The notes under the pieces were generated by a model. The model made no database searches, was not told the DNA's origin, and saw only the letters and a program-made list of their open reading frames with translations. The translations under genes were made by a program, and so were the position numbers. 64,000 nucleotides of DNA from Seriola aureovittata (lineage: Eukaryota > Chordata > Actinopteri > Carangiformes > Carangidae): contig NC_079371.1 in the NCBI RefSeq assembly GCF_021018895.1, positions 10,400,001 to 10,464,000 on the forward strand, in the 5' to 3' direction. Below are positions 49,512 to 61,942 of the stretch, piece by piece. Numbering within the stretch: position 1 is the stretch's first letter; every line of letters starts with the position of its first letter.

Positions 49512-51407
49512 TATCGCAAAAAGACTTGTCAAAGTTAAAACATTATGAAGGAGCCCACAATCTCTTCATGCTAATCAAGATAAATAGCTTCTACTGTAGC
49601 AAATTGAACAGGCTCCATTTAATGCCGTTCTAATTTTCATTTCTTATCTGAGCATAGGCACGCTATTAAAACAAATTGTGAACATGAAGGTTTGGATAAT
49701 ATTTAAAAGCTTGAAGCAGCCACATGATTAATGTGGTTACAGTTGGCAGATAAGAGAAAGACTAATGGCTCCCAGAGGCTGCCAATTCTATAGCACCCCA
49801 ACAGCCTGTGTTAACCCAGTGATTTTCTAACTTGCTCGCTGAACACATTTTATTTCTAAAATAATTTAAAAAAAATATTCAAAAACATGACAAATTTTAC
49901 AGAAATTACTGACAGAAAATAACACATACTAAATGTAAATTTTAAATAAATAAATAAGTATAAACATGGAGTGAAAAACAAATCAAACAAAACTGTATTT
50001 ACAGACTGACATTTTCATTTTACGTACCAATCAAACACCTTTAATCAGTATTAGTGAAATATGATCAGTATGATCACACTGTATAGACAATGATAAGAAT
50101 CTGTATGAAGACAATAACAAAATCATGTTATGCTTTTACCATTAAACCAGTGAGCCTAATGAGAGCACTCATTTAATTTTCCCACAACCAGATCTATTCA
50201 GATTTTAAACTGTCATATCGTAACATATCTCCTCAACACTATAATCATGTTGCATGGTGCAGAAAATGACCGCTGATGTTAAACCTATAATCGTGGTGCA
50301 ATGGTATAAACTGAACAGCTGTTTACAGCTCTACTATCTAATTTTTTTTATATATCAGAGGTACTTTTTGAAATGCATTTTGTATGTTGTATGATCTGTG
50401 TAATACAGTAGAAGCAAATCAAGCTAAGCTAAGCTACAGTGGTTCAATAAATTTTGTTTGTGCAGCATAAAATCAACTTGTTTAATCAACCAGACAAAAA
50501 CAAACTGATGATGATCGGTGCCGCAGTTGTGTTGATTACATTAAAGCTTTATTCCACACACATCTCTAAGTATAGCCATATGTCCATAATTCTTATCATT
50601 CACTGAAATGCATAATAGTACTTAAAGTGGTTAGACACTTTATAGCTTTTTTTTTTTTAAATAAAAATTGTGGACACAAATTGCTCATAGCTTTCATTAA
50701 TGATGAAACTATATGTATAAGGCTGTTTCAAACTAAAATTTGAAAATCTACTGATAATAAATTCCACCATGCTCCAATATACTTAATATGCATTCATTAA
50801 TTTTACTTAATTCATTCTGATCTGTGATGATCTTATTTATCTATAAGAGCAAAATATAGCCAATCTATGTGGCAAGTGTTCAAAAGCTATCATAGCAAAT
50901 ATGATAGTAAAAAAATATAAAATACATCTTAATATTGCGAAATGCAGATCAACCCCTGCATACTGCCTACTTGAAACTGAAAATGTCTATTTGTATGATC
51001 TGTCTGTCGGTCGATACTTTTCAGGTTTGCCGGACTCTTTGTCTCTGAAACTCAACACAAATGCAGTGACACATGATTCTGTGCTGCACTGCTCCCCCAT
51101 GTGGAGCTACACCTCCACTGCATCTACAAGAAAACAGAACTCATCACAAGATCAGTTGTTAACTTTTTGATTTTGCACATTCAGAAGTAGCTGTTTCTCG
51201 ACGTTCGTGTTGCTGGCTTTGTAGAAAAACAACACGCTGTGATGCTTTGAACAAGTCTGCAGAACAACCAAAAAAACAACAAAAAGAACCAGATCAGGTA
51301 AATCTCTCCTTTTATTCCTCTAAACATCAACTATGCTTCAAAGAGCAATGCTGCAACTGATCATTAAGCAACAGGTAACAGTTCAGGCTCTCTCTTAAAC
51401 AGTTGTA

Positions 51408-51458
51408 TTAGTGGTTAGAGTGCTGATCTCTCTGCCACTGAGCTGGGACGTGAACATC
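51408..51458 (+). repeat. tRNA-like / SINE head relic
   Basis: TAGTGGTTAGAGTGCTGA resembles a pol III A box, and GGGACGTGAACATCC, 35 bp further on, resembles a degraded B box. The spacing suits a tRNA-derived SINE head. There is no acceptor stem fold I can close, so it is not a functional tRNA gene. Confidence 0.25.
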
Positions 51459-51779
51459 CAGAGGCGATAAAATCAATTGGCTCCCCATGTCTGCACAAAG
51501 CCATTGTTTTTTTTTCCCATGCCACTCTCAAATTAGTGATAAATTTGTGCAATAAATAGATACGTTGCTACATGAAAATAGTAGTTGCGTTCAGAGATCC
51601 ATGATGTATACAATTCATACTGCCCCCTTTGCTCTTAACACAGTTAACTAAACATTTGTTCTTTGCATATATTTCTACTGCTCTGTGCTTTTCAAACTTG
51701 CAAACTTTGCTTTGTTTGTTGTTTGTAATATGCAGCATTTGAACTTATTCTCCTTTTAGGTCTTTACTTAAGCTAAATG

Positions 51780-52560
51780 CCCTAAAATGAATCTAAAGTG
51801 GTGGCTGTGGGTGTTCCAAGGGCCCCTGCAGTACACTAACTTGTCAGGGCAGGACAGAGCTCTGGGGTGGGTAAATCTGCCTCCAGTGCCCCAGGGATGA
51901 GGGATTACCCTGGGCTATTTGGCTGCTTCCAAACAGGTGAGGAACCAGGTTAGACATGACAGACTTTGTTGGGGTGTCCAGGGCTTAGGGGATATTACTT
52001 TAAAAGCAACTTGGTGGGTGTTCCCGGTTCTCTCTCCATGTCTTCTCTTGCTTGTTTGTTTGTCAGTCATTAGAGGTGGGGCATTTTGCGCTGGTAGTGG
52101 TTCTTAATCCGAGTGGTAGTGATTATAGGGGTGGTCAATAGAAGCTAATTGTGTGCACTGCTGAAGTTAATAACACAAATGCAATCAGTAGGCTTTAAAT
52201 GAGGAAGCCATCTTGTGTTGTGTTGTGCTGCAGGGCTTCCCTCTAATGAAATACTTTTTTGGGGACGGATATATTCACTTTCAACCAATGTGTGCGATCA
52301 AAGTACTCGACCGGCATTGTTACTGGGGCCACTTTTCAAACATAAACCCTATCTAGGCTGGGGACTTTGTGTGCCTTAATAAAGTCCTAATCACTGGGAA
52401 GCATTGTTTATTTTCTGTTATACTGGCCCCGGGGCCACACAAATTTAAACCCTCTGGCACTGTGGCTTTCCCTCAAAGCCTCACATATCCGCTAAATACC
52501 ATCAGAGATCTGAGACTTTTCCTCGATCGTCCCTTTCATTTATGTTTGTGGTGACCTGAC
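51780..52560. promoter_or_regulatory. Candidate regulatory island(s)
   Basis: This 780-bp tract is less AT-rich than its surroundings, with no simple repeats. Words such as GCTAATTGTGTGCACTGCTG, ACAAATGCAATCAG and GGCCCCGGGGCC stand out. It may be two separate elements. No splice-bounded open frame is convincing. Confidence 0.2.
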
Positions 52561-53073
52561 TCGGCCTCTCAGGCACTAGTTTCATTCACTAATGCTGAAC
52601 CAACTGTACTTTCTCTATCAAACACAATGGATTTTATTCCACAGGGATAGTAATAATTTCTTATCGTCAAGATGCTGTGGCTCTCATGATTTCAATCCGG
52701 TACTATTTGTTGCATTACATGTAATGTTTGTAATTCAGGATTTGTAGCTTATTTTGTTGATACTTTTACTAGTCTGATTAAGAGCAGCAATTTAATGCAG
52801 AAAAATCAGGATGAATATCTGGAAAATGTCATTGTAAAGCTAGAGTTCTGTCAAAATACAGAGTACATAAGCACTTGAATAATAGACAAAGTATAGTTTT
52901 GATTAGCACGCTAAATTCAAGTAAACATGGCAATCTGGTCTTTTTTGTTGTACTAACTCTTTAAAAAGTTCTGCGTATTTGCTGTAGCAAACAAATGTTT
53001 TAAAAAGATTTGATAGTATTATCTTGGAGTATTTATAATGTGGATCTGTGGATCTTATTGTGGATATCACATC

Positions 53074-53085
53074 ACCACCTAGTGG
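53074..53085 (-). promoter_or_regulatory. Near-match to CTCF core
   Basis: The minus strand reads CCACTAGGTGGT, which departs from CCASYAGRKGGC only at the last base. It is weaker than the other two sites. Confidence 0.2.
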
Positions 53086-53418
53086 AGTTTGTTGTTTTTA
53101 CAGCTACAGCAGACGCTTCTCTGCTCTAACAGAAGGTTCAGCCAACAGGGTGACTGAAAAAAGTCAACACCAAATCACTTCAAAAATAATATCCGGCCAC
53201 GTATGTCACTTTATACGGTTTCTCTACGCTGGACATCTCAATAAGGAGCAAAACATCCCAACCCAATTATCATTGACTGTCACTGATATTCATATCAAGG
53301 CCAGATTTTCCCCGTTTGCTCAGGGAACATCCCATTCAAGCAAATGTGTTTGCTCATACTCTCAAGACATGTGGGCTGAGGAATGAAATATCAAACAGGA
53401 CAACTGTTTAATGGGATG

Positions 53419-53468
53419 CACGCACACTCACACAGCCACATGTGCACTCACACACACACACACACACT
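53419..53468. repeat. CA-rich simple sequence
   Basis: CGCACACTCACACAGCC-type sequence leading into a clean CA run. Confidence 0.85.
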
Positions 53469-53642
53469 GATGCATGCAATCAAATACACACACTTGCTGC
53501 ATTTCACAAGCAAGCGAATCTGTGAGCACACACACTCACTGACACTCCATATCTCAGTTTCCTAAATGTTAATTAGACCTCTATCATGTCTGCTGAATGA
53601 TCAATGACAGCGTTGTGGGTTTTGCATTAATAATTTGTAACG

Positions 53643-53694
53643 GAGAGACAGCGACAGAGAGAGAGAGGGAGAGAGAGAGAGAGAGAGAGAGAGA
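53643..53694. repeat. (GA)n microsatellite
   Basis: GA array of about 50 bp with a GGGA interruption. Confidence 0.9.
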
Positions 53695-53880
53695 ACCGGG
53701 AGATGTGTCCTGTTGTGTTCTGGGACAGGGGGGAAGGCTAGATTACCCATGTGCCAGGGGAATCTAATGCAATTATGAGTGTTTGCTTACACCATGTGTC
53801 CCCTTCCGTCTGCGCAGGGGCATCGGGACTGCACCCGCCACCATCCTCCTCCTCAGCTCTCTTGTTTGTTTTCAGTATTT

Positions 53881-53940
53881 ACACCACCACAACCCCCCAC
53901 CCCCACCCCCACCCCCACCACCACCGCCCCCACCCCCTCT
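53881..53940. repeat. C-rich (CCCCCA)n / (CCA)n tract
   Basis: Four CCCCCA units followed by CCA units. The complementary strand is G-rich with runs of five G and could form G-quadruplexes. Confidence 0.9.
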
Positions 53941-54429
53941 CCTACTCATCCTCATCACCATCACCCCTCCTCATTTGCCCCTGCCTTCAATATCACTAAT
54001 TAAAGTAAACCAATAAGGTTGGGGGAGGGCAGAAAATAAGACTTGTTTGAAGACCAGATTGAACTCTACCGGCAACTCAGAAGTCAAAAGAGGCACTGGG
54101 GGTGGTGTGTGTGTTTGTGTGTTTGGAGGGGGGGGGGTTCTGGCAAAATATACATTATTTATAATGCAAGAAAGAAGGCCACATAGGGAGAGACGAGGTT
54201 TGTTTAAGAGATTACTGATGGCCTGCTTATTAGCTTTAGCTCACATTCCCAGTCATTTGCCTATTCTTCAAGACTCCCATGCCATCCACAAAGAAGTAGC
54301 CAGATTATTGATTTGAATCCAGTTTGACTTTTTTTGCTTTTAGTTTTAATCTTATTATGGCTCCACGTGAATGCATCCGTCATTATAGAGAAGGTAGTTA
54401 TAAGACATGTAAAAAGGAAGAAAAACTAA

Positions 54430-54560
<131 letters not shown>

Positions 54561-55319
54561 GCACAACTCTAAACATCAATATGTAATTATGTTTGGATTG
54601 AAATGTTGCCCTTTGCACTATATCAAGTGGGGCAGCTCTGGTTTGACTTTCTTATTTTGACTATACCCTGGGACACGGATGACATTTAATTTTTGTGTAT
54701 TTAGTGCCAAGGATGATATTAAGCTAATCTGCCCATGCTCCTGTTTGCTCTTAGGGATTTGGGAAGTATAGGCAAACATGAAGCACACAGAGACTCCAGC
54801 TAAGATACGGGGCGACAGAGAGACTTTTTGTAAAGCGACAGAGGCGAGGTGGTGGCAGCGAACTGTTGGCTCTCTCAGTGTGAGGTGGTGGGAATAATGT
54901 CCACGTCCAAACCTTTCTCGTTAGGATTACATATTTGATGTTAAATCCATTGCTAAAGTTTAAATCTGTGTGTTTTGCTGGCAGCAAGGTTGACCTTACA
55001 ATGTGAACCTTCTTAAAAACTAACTTCCCAAAGGCATTCAGGATTTCTGCTGCTCTGCTAATGCAAGGCATACATTTTGGAAATAAACACCTGGATCACA
55101 AAATGGCAAATAACAGAATAACTGCAGTTATACGGTACAAAATCACCATGATGGACTATTTTAATGTCAGCTAGTTTTATTAGCAGTTGTGTGAATAAAT
55201 AACTTCATAGGCAGAATGGTGGGCTTATGGTCATCCCATTCAAACTGGAGACATCAAGCTGCACACAGGCTAACCCCTAAACAGTGTTGTACATTGAAAC
55301 TGGCAGTATACAAACAACA

Positions 55320-55800
55320 CAAATACACCATGTACTGAATTACACAATATTACTTTACAATATCCATAATATTTTATTTTAGTTAGTGTGTTTCATTTTA
55401 CATACACATACAGATATACTGTATATTATATAGTTTACCACACAGCACATACAGTATATTATATATACACTGCTGTATATTTCATGTCATATTTACTCCT
55501 CAAACCAGTTCATGCACTATAGGGATCCTAACTTCGTTTTTAGTCAAAATTCTACCTCATTAAGGTGTGTAGAGTTGCACTACTAGAGTAGTTACTTGTG
55601 CATATATATCGTTTATTTACACAGCTATTTTCACAATGCATAAATAATGTACCTGTAATCTAAACAATGTAAATAGCTTCCAAAGCTTTTTCACAACTAT
55701 TCATTTCATATAGTTCTTAATCCAAGATCTACCACTTTACATTATTTCTTGTACTACTGTAACGTGAATATCCCTTAGGGGCCAATAAAGTCTTATCTCT
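55320..55800 (+). repeat. LINE-like 3' tail
   Basis: The segment ends GTGAATATCCCTTAGGGGCC then AATAAAGTCTTATCTCT (55764-55800). This resembles the 3' terminus of many fish non-LTR retrotransposons, in which 'CCCTTGGGGATCAATAAAGT' precedes short repeats. The preceding 400 bp is AT-rich with TACAGTATATTATATA repeated at about 55420 and 55450. No reverse transcriptase sequence remains. Confidence 0.45.
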
Positions 55801-56848
55801 CATTTATAGGTGATTTATTTACTATTGCCACCTGCCACCAGCTATCAACATCCAATCAGATTTCTATGCTGCCACACCCTGTTCTCTATAACTCTCTAAC
55901 TTCTTTATAACTTGTTGTGTTTACGTAGCAAATTTCCAGATGAAAAATAACTGCATATATGAATGGGGTTGACTAAAAGCTTTCCGGTAATTTTATTATT
56001 AGATTTTCAACTAATAAGTTTTAATTAGTGCTGTTGATTATTATGTAAACCTCTTTGGAAGGCAGTGACAAAGCAGTATAGAAAAATTGAATCACTCTTT
56101 ATAATTCAGTACATTTCACCCTGGCCAGAGCCAGCTTTATACATAAAACATACCTAAATATAAATTCATCATTACTCACTTGTATCCTGCCTGCCAATGT
56201 ATAACTGAAAACTGTGGGATGCTTGAGAATGAGTAATGGGCCCAGTCACCTGTAATGGATCATTTCAGGTTTCTTTTCACCACAATTACCAGCCAAAGAA
56301 AAGTGTTTCAACTGTGTTCAGTTAGAAGTGTATTTTTTGGGATTGGCCCAATCCTTTTGTGGCCTGGCAGCTGGCCAAGGAACAGTGATTTGGGAGCCTC
56401 ATCTTTGGACAACAGTGAGTTGTCGAGAGGAGAAGGAGAAAAACAGAATGATGCGCTTTACTGTGGCAGTATAACAAGGTAACTATGATTCACCGCACAT
56501 TCATCTTGATTCTTCTTGTCCTGCCACAACCTTGAGAGTCATGGAAGATATATCAAGTAAGATCGACATGTAACAAATATATTGTAACAACTCAAGAGTC
56601 ACCAGAGCCAGAATCTTTTTCAGGGCCAAACAGAACAAGTGCGAAAACATTTTTCTCAGTGTTGCAGGATTAATTCATGTCAAGTTTAACATTTTAGAGA
56701 TTACAATTTGCATTTCATCCATTTATGTATCACATCCATCCAATGCGATTCAAAATGAGAAGAGCAAAAGAATTAGCCAGACACATGTCACTCAAGAATT
56801 TATACAGCTGCAATCAGGCAAAAATACTTTAGGTTGTTGGTATCATAG

Positions 56849-56887
56849 ACAGTGTTAGCATGTACAGTAGGTACATGCTAACACTGT
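56849..56887. other. Perfect 17-bp inverted repeat with 5-nt loop
   Basis: The arms 56849-56865 (ACAGTGTTAGCATGTAC) and 56871-56887 are exact reverse complements around AGTAG. It could extrude as a cruciform or fold as a hairpin in RNA. At 39 bp it is too short for a typical microRNA precursor. Confidence 0.85.
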
Positions 56888-56907
56888 GCTAATCTATCCT
56901 ATTTGTA

Positions 56908-56997
56908 TTATTCTCATTCTCATTCTCATTCTCGTTCTTGGTTTTGTTCTTGTTCTTGGTTTTGTTTTGTTCTTGTTCTTGCTCGTTCTTGTTCTTA
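56908..56997. repeat. Degenerate hexanucleotide array (ATTCTC)n/(GTTCTT)n
   Basis: Four ATTCTC-type units grade into TTGTTC/GTTCTT units with insertions. The array begins 21 bp right of the perfect inverted repeat at 56849-56887. Confidence 0.85.
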
Positions 56998-57159
56998 GTG
57001 GTAGTCATATTAGTAATACCATTTCTGTCTCTCACTGTCATTTCTGTGTTCATAAAATCCCATCCTCATTATTGTAACTCTATGTTGTGCATGTGAATTG
57101 TAATCTTGAGACAGCTGAAAGTCAAAAAGGGGATACTAAAATTAGAGTAATGTGGTGTC

Positions 57160-57330
57160 TTCTCTTAGTTCCAGTCAGAATCACTGCAGCTGCGTTTTGG
57201 ACCAATTGCAGACAGTTTTGTTACTAAATGCTGAATATAAACATTACCATACTAGCCTTCTATTAATACGATCTACTAAGCTCATATTTACGAGGGCACA
57301 CATTTAGGAGGAAGCTCTTCTTGCAATTGC
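57160..57330 (+). repeat. Possible retroelement 3' fragment
   Basis: TCACTGCAGCTGCGTTTTGG followed by ACCAATTGCAGAC resembles the 3' untranslated part of teleost retroelements (GCAGCTGCATTTTGxACCAAxTG). Only this short core is convincing. Confidence 0.3.
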
Positions 57331-60300
57331 CAAGATTAAATTTGCTGAAGAAAATCATTATCTAATTTTATCTGGTTATAATTTTCACCGTATCATTTTG
57401 TTTTGTCTTTCATTTTTTTGTATAAGAACTTTTGAAATATGATCATTAATAAAAGTGCTAAACAAATAAAGTTATTAATAAGTCTGTTTTATTCAGAGGT
57501 AACTCAGTTGAGTTTTACGACACATAGTAAAAACTGTGAATAAAAATAAAACTAGTAGAAGACAGTGAACATGCACACATTCTTCCTGTCTGGTGTACAG
57601 ACTATTGTACATTGTTCCATATAAGAACACAACCAGCAATTTCATACCAATTTTATTCTTACAATCACACAAAAAAATACCTTCACAAACATTCCCAGGA
57701 ATTACCCGAGCCCGTTGTGGCTGTGGAAGACAAGGGAGCTGCAAACTGAGCAGGTTTGGGAGGTAGCTAAATCTCCCAGTACTTTCTTCATGCTTGTGAA
57801 CTTCTTCTCAGGGATTAGGGGGTAAACACACAGGGTCTGAGAGAAATATCTCCCCCTACCTCCAGCCCATAACCACATGAAATGACTCTGTTGACTCAAT
57901 GTTGGCACGCTGAAAAAAGCATTGTGGCAGACGGGGATAGGGCTGGGTCCAAGTCTGTCGTGGATGAGTTCTGTCAAGCCCACAAGGTCAAATGATCTAT
58001 GATACAGTTACGGTAATCAATCTTTAAGTTCTATGACAATAAGGATCAAAGACAGGGGTATTACCACATCTATGCATGCAGAAAATCTGATTATGCAATC
58101 CTGCTATTTGACAATCATGGTATGATATTTATCTGTAATCAAAATATTATATTGTGTATTGTCTTTGCTATGGATGCCATATTTAGACAAGCTCATTTAT
58201 GACAGATTCAAACAAACTAAAGTAAATCAAACTACACCAACTATCTCCTTCCCACACATTCTAGTAGTATTCTGTGTGACCAATAAGGGAGAGGCCAAAC
58301 AAAGGAGTGCCATGATAGCACCTTAGTGCTAATCTCTCAATTACTACTTTACTGCTGCTGTCAGACAAAACACAACAAAAGCTTAGAGCTGTCACGCATG
58401 CAGCTCTTTATGTGTGTGTGTGTTTGTGTGTCTCTTTGGTAATAGCCATGTGTGGTCTGTCTAATCCCGTTCTTTGTTGTCTATTTCTGTTGCAACTTAA
58501 CTATAAAACACTGACACAATATGATTGACAGGTTACAAAATACAAAACATATGGTCTTGCATGGCTCAATGAGAGGAGCGTGATATAGTCATTATTGTGG
58601 TAAGGGGTCTGGTATTACAAAAAAGCCTCTGAAGTGTGGGACCATGGACTTTTAAAATGTATGCATGAAGAGTGCCAACAACGTCTTATTTTTCAATTCA
58701 ATTGCAATGCTTTTTATATGTGTGTGTAATGCATCCAAACTTTGGGTTTGGTATAGAAACATCAAAAAAAAGGTTTTCGGATTTTATTTTGAAACAGCAC
58801 ATCTGGACAATATGGTAAAAGTAGACCACTGTCATCATCTGAAAAACATCACTACCAACTATAAATATTAAGACCATTCATAATGTCACAATGCATTTTT
58901 TATCAAGCCAAGAATGTGGAAGTTTGTTCATAAATCCTAAAAATGTCAATGTTTCAGTTGATAACAATAAACTATTGTGTCAAATTTGTCACAGCACAAT
59001 TCATTAATGCAGCGGACAACTAAAACTGCCCCTCAAAGACATCCAGCACTGTAGCCTACTGTGCTGTCCCCTGCTGAAGCTGAGTATATTCCACTGACAC
59101 AGAGGCTAAAGCTAACCGTGTCAAAGAAAGACCAGGGATGTCACAGGCAATGCCTGACATTAGCCGTATAATGGCCAGGATTTGTGGATAAAACAGGGGC
59201 CTCACATTGGCAGTCTTTAGTGACTTAAGTGGGCCATTCTTCCATAGCCATTGGGACTATACAGTATATCCATCCCTCTATCTCTCTCTGCCTAACTGGC
59301 TATGTCTCTTTCAGATGTGCTGCTCCTCTGGCTTATTTCTCAGAGATGTTGATACAGTAGTTTTTCTTTTATTAATGTGGTTTCACGTCTTCTGTTTATG
59401 ATGTTCACGAGACATATGGCAGACATTTAGACCAACAGGTGTACAAACAGTTTATGTGACAGCACAGTAATGTCATCTTACACATATGCAGTAATATAAA
59501 CCCTTGCAATGGGCTTGCATATAAAATGGCTAAAATCCCATATCTAGTTATGTAACATGGCTGATTTTCAGAGCAGCACATGTTGACTTGTCATAGTAGG
59601 AAAAGCACATTCAAGAGTCTCAGTAAGCCATGAGAGCGTGACAGTGAGCAGGCATGCACAATACCAGGACCTTGAAACAGAAGCAGCCAAATGGAATCCA
59701 GCCTTGATTATTTTATTAATTACACCTGTCCTTGCAAGAAATGTCTTTTGTAAAAAAAAGCTGATTATTTATAAGTTGCTACAGGCTCAGTTGCAGCATG
59801 CAGAAAACTATTAACACTAAAAAGGTGTGTAAGGTTTGCATGAAATTGGAGTAAATGAACAGCAGACTTATGTTCTTTATCACTGTGATCTTGGTGAAAA
59901 AATCTGAGAAACCCAGTCTACAGATTACACTTCAGTAAATGAAACAGTCTCTCTTGGTACTTGCTATGAATATGAATTTTCACATCACAGTTGTTTTCAC
60001 TGAGGAAAACAGCCAGAAAAAGCATGACTAAGATGAAGTGAAACAAATATAAAAAAACAAAACAAATATAAATAGTGGGTAATGGTGTATTATATTTTTT
60101 GTTGTTTTTGACTATAAAACCACTGTCTGTTAAAATAGGGTGTTACCCACCCACTATTTTTATGCTCTCATCATGTTCAGTATGTCATTATCTGCCTGTC
60201 ACACAGGAATATAGCTTAATAAATAAGGGGAAATCTCTTGATCCCAACCTAAATATTGTGGAAGGCAAGGCGGCACTTTTTGACATTTTTTTTTTCCAGA

Positions 60301-61603
60301 CATACCCTTATTTTTGTGATGGCATTTACCTCATCTGGCATTTCTATTGTTTGTCAATTATCTTCATGAAGTCTCATGTTTGAAAGAGTTGTCGCAGTGG
60401 AGTGATGACAGCAATAGGTAAAAACAAGGGAGAACGAACATAGAAATATATATGTAAATATGATTTGCAAATGTTAGGGTTGCTGTCTCTATCACTACTC
60501 GACTCCATGCCACGTTATGCCAAAGTTTCCTATCCAGACGGTATCTGCAGAAAAGCTTCACAGATGAATGTGACGCATGACAAGATGGACAAAAATGTGT
60601 ACAATGCTGTGGTTATAATTCAGATAGCACGTCCTCCCTGTATCAGTTGCACAATGTTGTGACAATTCCAGAGGTTGCAGAGTTCAAACACAAAGAGAAA
60701 AAAAACAGTAGGAGACTTATGGTCGTCACTTTGGATAGATTTCCCATAGATGAGGCAGACAGTCAGACACATGTCCCCAAGAAAGCCTTATAAATCTGCG
60801 AGCATGTCCAACATTTATAGTTGAGCGTGCCCAGTCACATAACCACCTGTCAAAACTTGTCTTCCTTTTCCTTTTGATCTCCCTCCGTTATCTCTCTCTA
60901 CTGTTTCATTCTCTGCAGTATTCTGCTTTCTATTTCTCGAAAACCGTCTTTGCTTTGAGATTCTTTATGAGGAGGAGGGGGCAGGAGGGGGGTATAAAAT
61001 GTATAATCTGTGATTGATAGCACACAGACAGAGGAGACCAACATTAGAGGAAGAGCACCAATTTATCTTCCATTTTAAATAAAGATGGAAAAGCAGGGGG
61101 AACTGCCAAAGGTCCACATTTGATCTGAATGGAACTTCAATAAAACAAATTCCTTCGACAGCTATTTCAGTGCTTCACTGAGAAGAACTTAGAACAACCT
61201 TCACCAAACAACCCTTTGTCTTCTGTCCTGACAGGCCACAACTGTTATTTTAGCCCTTCTCTCTGACTCCCTTTTAAATCAATATATAATATTACCAAGG
61301 ACGAAATTTGGTAAGCCTGACCACATGAGGCAGGCTGATGACAGATTCAGCCATTTGGTTCCTGTGTCTTTCACCCCATCTTCTATACAAACGTATTTAA
61401 TTCCAACTATCACTTCACATTGATATCAAGTCCAGAATGACTGTGGCGGCCAAGTGTGACAGATGTGGAGATTTGTCTTGACGTTACTGCAGATGCTGTA
61501 TAAGCATTACATTCGGTATTAGGTTACGGAAGTGTACTAAATGTTCTGTGGTGTTTCTATGATCATCAAGTCTTTGAATATCAAGAACAAAACGACAGTA
61601 GAA
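57331..61603. other. No gene seen; interval downstream of ADH
   Basis: AT-rich sequence with no exon or named repeat. The TATAAAA after a G-rich run (60971-60999) is the only promoter-like feature. Confidence 0.5.
60993..60999 (+). promoter_or_regulatory. TATAAAA box after a G-rich tract (promoter-like)
   Basis: TATAAAA directly follows a 22-nt G-rich run (60971-60992) of the kind bound by Sp1/KLF factors. No coding exon follows on the plus strand before the ADH gene, which runs the other way. If real, it would drive a non-coding or convergent transcript. A chance TATA word in AT-rich DNA is equally possible. Confidence 0.15.
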
Positions 61604-61917
61604 TTTAATCTGAATAAAAACAAAGAAATCTCTGCAGAAAAGCAACGTCTTTACAAAGTTAGATAGTATGCATGGACACAAACACAGAGGCTTTTACGTG
61701 ACAGAAGACTGCCATCTAGTGGCAAGTGTGCTCATTTGCTACAAGGTCAAGCATGGAAAAATATTAATTATCAATATCTTTTAAGAAAAAGAGCATAATC
61801 ATTCATCTTCAATCATCAATTCATCAATCACAAGTTGTATACAAAATGCAATGACATGACTGCCAATCTTCTTACATGTAAGGTAGCTGCTTGAGCTTGA
61901 GCCTCCTCTTGAGAATC
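61604..61917 (-). other. Presumed ADH 3' untranslated region with possible poly(A) signal
   Basis: No AATAAA is seen on the minus strand in the first 300 nt after the stop. The nearest variant signal is ATTAAA (plus-strand TTTAAT at 61604-61609), about 310 nt downstream of the TGA. The true transcript end is uncertain. A CTCF-consensus core lies inside this stretch at 61711-61722. Confidence 0.35.
61711..61722 (-). promoter_or_regulatory. CTCF-consensus core downstream of ADH
   Basis: The minus strand reads CCACTAGATGGC, an exact match to the vertebrate CTCF core CCASYAGRKGGC, and continues with AG as strong sites often do. It would sit in the 3' UTR or just past the gene. Occupancy cannot be seen from sequence. 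Confidence 0.4.
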
Positions 61918-61942
61918 TCATAGACTGATTACAGTACGGATG
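61918..61942 (-). CDS. ADH terminal exon, coding part (25 nt, stop TGA)
   Basis: On the minus strand the sequence after the AG acceptor is C ATC CGT ACT GTA ATC AGT CTA TGA. The first C completes the Ser codon left as AG by exon 8. The result is [12 protein letters not shown], which aligns end to end with the C terminus of horse liver ADH (SIRTILTF). This very short last coding exon is usual in vertebrate ADH genes and too short for open-frame searches. Confidence 0.94.

Larger units (their letters stand above)
43423..51779. other. No gene seen
   Basis: AT-rich DNA with the listed repeats. A 30-nt segment at 47184-47213 lies between TTTTGTCAG and GTAATC, too weak to call an exon. I see nothing else. 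Confidence 0.5.
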
